Positions 61,570 through 64,000 of a DNA stretch of 64,000 nt are shown piece by piece. Position 1 is the first letter of the stretch. Each line of letters opens with the position of its first letter. The translations under genes were made by a program, and so were the position numbers. A model generated the notes under the pieces. That model was not told where the DNA came from. It saw nothing but the letters and a program-made list of their open reading frames with translations, and searched no databases. This DNA comes from Rachicladosporium sp. CCFEE 5018 (Eukaryota > Ascomycota > Dothideomycetes > Cladosporiales > Cladosporiaceae): positions 1,500,078 to 1,564,077 of the forward strand of contig KZ111145.1 in the NCBI GenBank assembly GCA_002077045.2, written 5' to 3'.

Positions 61570-64000
61570 CTACTCTGGTGCAAAGTGTGGTATTAAGCGT
61601 TTGCGGCGCTTCACCTTCAGCTTCGCTGGCAGCATAGCTTCTGTGGCTTCCGTCGGCGCAGTGTTCTCCTCCATCGTAGCAGACTGATCAGAGTGATCGG
61701 CTATCACAGACGTCGTGCTCAACGGCGAAGCGACATCGTACAACGGTGACATGCTCGCATTGACTAGTTCAGCATCGACAGAGCTGGTCTCCACGATCGG
61801 TGTGCTCTTCGGCGCCCTTGTCGACCAGCCGCCGGACTTCAGCTGAATGCCAAGTGATCGTTTGGAGGGCGTGGACTTGGTGGAAGTTGAAGCACGGCAC
61901 TAGCAGAGAGGAAGATAGTATCAGCAATGTAGTCTGATGCACGAAAGCACCTAGACGTCTCAGAGCGATAGTCTGCCCGTGAGCCATCCTCATGGTGATC
62001 ACTGCATCGCCATGGCTTCCTTCCGCCTACTTGCTCGCACCCTGAGAAGAAGAACACGTACCCAGTTAACCTCACGCAGGCCCTCTATGTTCCTTTCTCC
62101 AGCCGCGAGGTCGTGCACCTCCACACCTTCCCCTGCAGTCGCACTTCGCCTGGCTCCATCCAATAGCACATCACGGAGATTTCTAGGCTCCGACAGTCCG
62201 CTTACATTTCTCGATCCAGTGGCACGCTCCGCGATGGTGGGAAAGTGATAAGGACTGCCCAGTGCCGGTGATTTATAGATATCCGGGCATAGGTCGTCGG
62301 AGCTAAGGCGACGGTTCGCTGTCCGACTGGGCTGATGTAGACTAGCTTGTCCACGTTGACTGGCTGGTGTGATAGGGGGTGTTGCCTTGCCTTTGACTTC
62401 TGGGGTGATAACAGAGTCGCGCTTGATCTGCTATCGAGAAAGCTGTTTCAGCGTCAATGGTACTACAGGTCCAGCCATAGGTCGCTCAGCAGGACTCGCT
62501 CGGAGGGAGAGAGAGCGGCTCAGTGTAGAGACACTGCTCGAACTGTGCATTATCTCGCTGGTGTCTTGTGCGTACTTAATTAGCTGTCGGGACTTCTTGA
62601 CCGCATCACTAACGAGATCCAAAGGTGCATCGAGATCGAAAGGCGGTACTTGCAGCTTCTCAGCTTTAGAGACTGCCTTGAGAGCCCCCGAGCCCGGTGA
62701 TATCGTGCGCGCAGGTGGTGGGTCAGGTGCAGTGGATGGCTTAGCTGGCACCGCGTTCGAAGATGAAGGTGACTGTGTCAGTACCATCTTCCGAAGCTTC
62801 CTTTTGGATTTTTCCAGCGACTGTGGCGTGCGATCAAAGTTCCCAGGTCCTGAGGCAGCGCATACAAACACGTAGTCGTCGTACACCTCGTCAGCTAGGC
62901 CATTGAAGTGTAAGCCGCCGATTATTGTAGGCGCACCACTTGCGATGTCATGACACTGCTGCGCAATCATCTTCCCAGGACTGCCACCCGACACTAGCGA
63001 GTCACGACGGAGATCGCTGGCTTCAGCATCATCAGAGTCGTGTGAGTCGCCAGCTACAGTGTCAGTCTCTGACTTAGTACTGCGATCAGCCCGGTCTATG
63101 TCCAGGATATGTGCACCCTGCCTTGACTCCATAGCATGTTGCTCTTCGTCAGTCGAGTAGCTCGGGTCGATGTCCGAACTTCCGCGCTGTGTCTTGCGAC
63201 TTGGAGTGTCTATCAAGCCTGTGCGCTTGCGCCTTCGTCGCCGGAGTGTTGAATCGGTCGTTGGTAGGACCGAGCGGCACTCAAGACTGTACGGCCCGGA
63301 TGGGGTGGCCGAAGGAGATCGCTGGACTGGTGACCTCGTCCTGCTCATTGATCCCTCTTCGGCTGATCCCTCTTCGGCTGGTCTGCTTCCTGCAGCGCGG
63401 GTTGCAGAGTCAATCTTGGTAGCCAATGGACGGTCAGGCATCGAACAGGCAGGCAATACAGCACTAGTCTCCTGCTCGCCAAAGTGTTCATCAGCATCCT
63501 ATACTAACGCCAAAGTATTGTCGAGCGCATCGCGCAGCGCACCCCAGCCAGTCGCAAATAGTCCAGGTCGACATTTGCCTCTCTCCCTAACGTCCATCTC
63601 CACAGGTGAAGTCTGCTGCAGCGCTTCTTCATCGCCGCCCACAACGTCCAAAGCATCTTTGAGGGCTCCACAGATGCGACTCAGCGTACCCTTCGTGGCC
63701 GCTTTGGGCTTTGTGCTAAGAGACACGTCTCTCGGCTGATGGGAAGCGGAGACGTGAGGCGCTGTAAGTGATTCCACTATCTCGTCATCGACAGGCTCGC
63801 TCCAGTTCGAAAGCACACTGTCGCGCCGCCTTCTGTCGATGACCGGCTCTTCTACCGGCTCACCCCAGTGAGATAGTACACTATCGCGTCGTCTTTTGTC
63901 GATGAAAGGGTCGTTGGACTCTTCACGCCACAAAGTAAGCACGTCGCCTATGACAGGCGGACCGGGCGACTTCTCGCTCGCGTGTCCTTGCTCGCAGTCG
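61570..64000 (-). CDS. Large protein with RRRDSVLS repeats, 5' end outside window; two in-frame TAG
   Basis: Proposed exons on the minus strand: 62062 to beyond 64000, 61943-61972, 61570-61899, all phase 0. The N-terminal visible part has about 21-residue repeats (FIDKRRRDSVLSHWGEPVEE, then VIDRRRRDSVLSNWSEPVDD, and a degenerate earlier one), then GALKDALDVV/GALRDALDNT. The middle has DRADRSTKSETDTVAGDS and GLHFNGLADEVYDDYVFV. The C-terminal part is Ser/Thr-rich and ends KVKRRKRLIPHFAPE, a nuclear-localisation-like end. The large exon holds TAG at 63499-63501 and 62431-62433, with coding-like sequence on both sides in the same frame. Alternatives are 33- and 39-base introns (GTATAG to GCAG; GTAGTA to GCAG). 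Function unknown. Confidence 0.55.

Noticed and set aside
1..64000. Transposable elements, CRISPR arrays, tRNA or rRNA genes, secondary-metabolite cluster
   Set aside because: No reverse transcriptase, transposase, terminal repeats, spacer arrays, tRNA-like folds or polyketide/nonribosomal synthase genes were seen on reading both strands. The hydrolase, GFA-like and flavoprotein genes are spaced and oriented like ordinary genes.
12003..64000. RIP (repeat-induced C-to-T mutation) as the cause of the stops
   Set aside because: The aligned changes are GAG to TAG and AAG to TAG, and TAC to TAA, which are transversions, not C-to-T or G-to-A transitions, and the copies are not AT-shifted.

Overview
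The window is nuclear DNA of a filamentous ascomycete (Pezizomycotina, most likely a dothideomycete). The evidence is short introns with GTRNGT donors, CTRAY branch points and YAG acceptors, and a gene set that includes a group III G-alpha subunit, GT62 Golgi mannosyltransferase, a PRM10-type ThrE transporter, CsbD/Hmp1-like protein, F-box proteins and small secreted cysteine-rich proteins. The genus is inference only. A black yeast of Teratosphaeriaceae type with a hybrid or strongly heterozygous diploid genome would fit best.

Left flank (1-20.3 kb): G-alpha, transketolase, PRM10-like transporter, NAD kinase and the CsbD-like protein, all on the minus strand. Then follow three tandem paralogues of a small F-box family (12.0-15.9 kb, the first with an in-frame TAG), a basic protein of unknown function, a putative mitochondrial protein, and the start of a divergently transcribed GT62 mannosyltransferase.

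Centre (20.4-59.0 kb): a block of about 19.3 kb is present twice, head to tail, and each copy is preceded by exactly 100 N. Both copies have the same order: GT62 3' part, SnoaL-like protein, a 168-aa unknown, two F-box genes, a peroxiredoxin-like protein, dienelactone hydrolase, GFA-like protein, a larger F-box protein, a small secreted cysteine-rich protein, another secreted protein, a cytochrome-b5-reductase-like flavoprotein, a mucin-like secreted protein, a putative ankyrin-like protein, and a coiled-coil protein. The copies are identical for about 480 bp at the left edge and about 367 bp at the right edge, right up to the N runs, but clearly diverged inside. That is the signature of two haplotypes (or subgenomes) of one locus laid end to end by a scaffolder, rather than a true tandem duplication. 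The two edge genes (GT62 and coiled-coil) are cut at the gaps. I call 20428-39731 copy A and 39832-59014 copy B.

The copies differ unevenly. Housekeeping-like genes are about 93-98% identical in protein by eye. The two small F-box genes are only about 45-60% identical and the mucin-like protein about 65%. Copy B carries nonsense codons in an F-box gene, the small secreted protein and the ankyrin-like gene, and a stop-loss in the other small F-box gene.

Right flank (59.0-64 kb): the rest of the coiled-coil gene, a charged conserved protein of unknown function, and the 3' part of a large gene with RRRDSVLS tandem repeats whose frame holds two TAG codons (or two very short introns).

No transposon, tRNA, rRNA or secondary-metabolite cluster was recognised. 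All intron positions were read by eye from splice signals and frame continuity.
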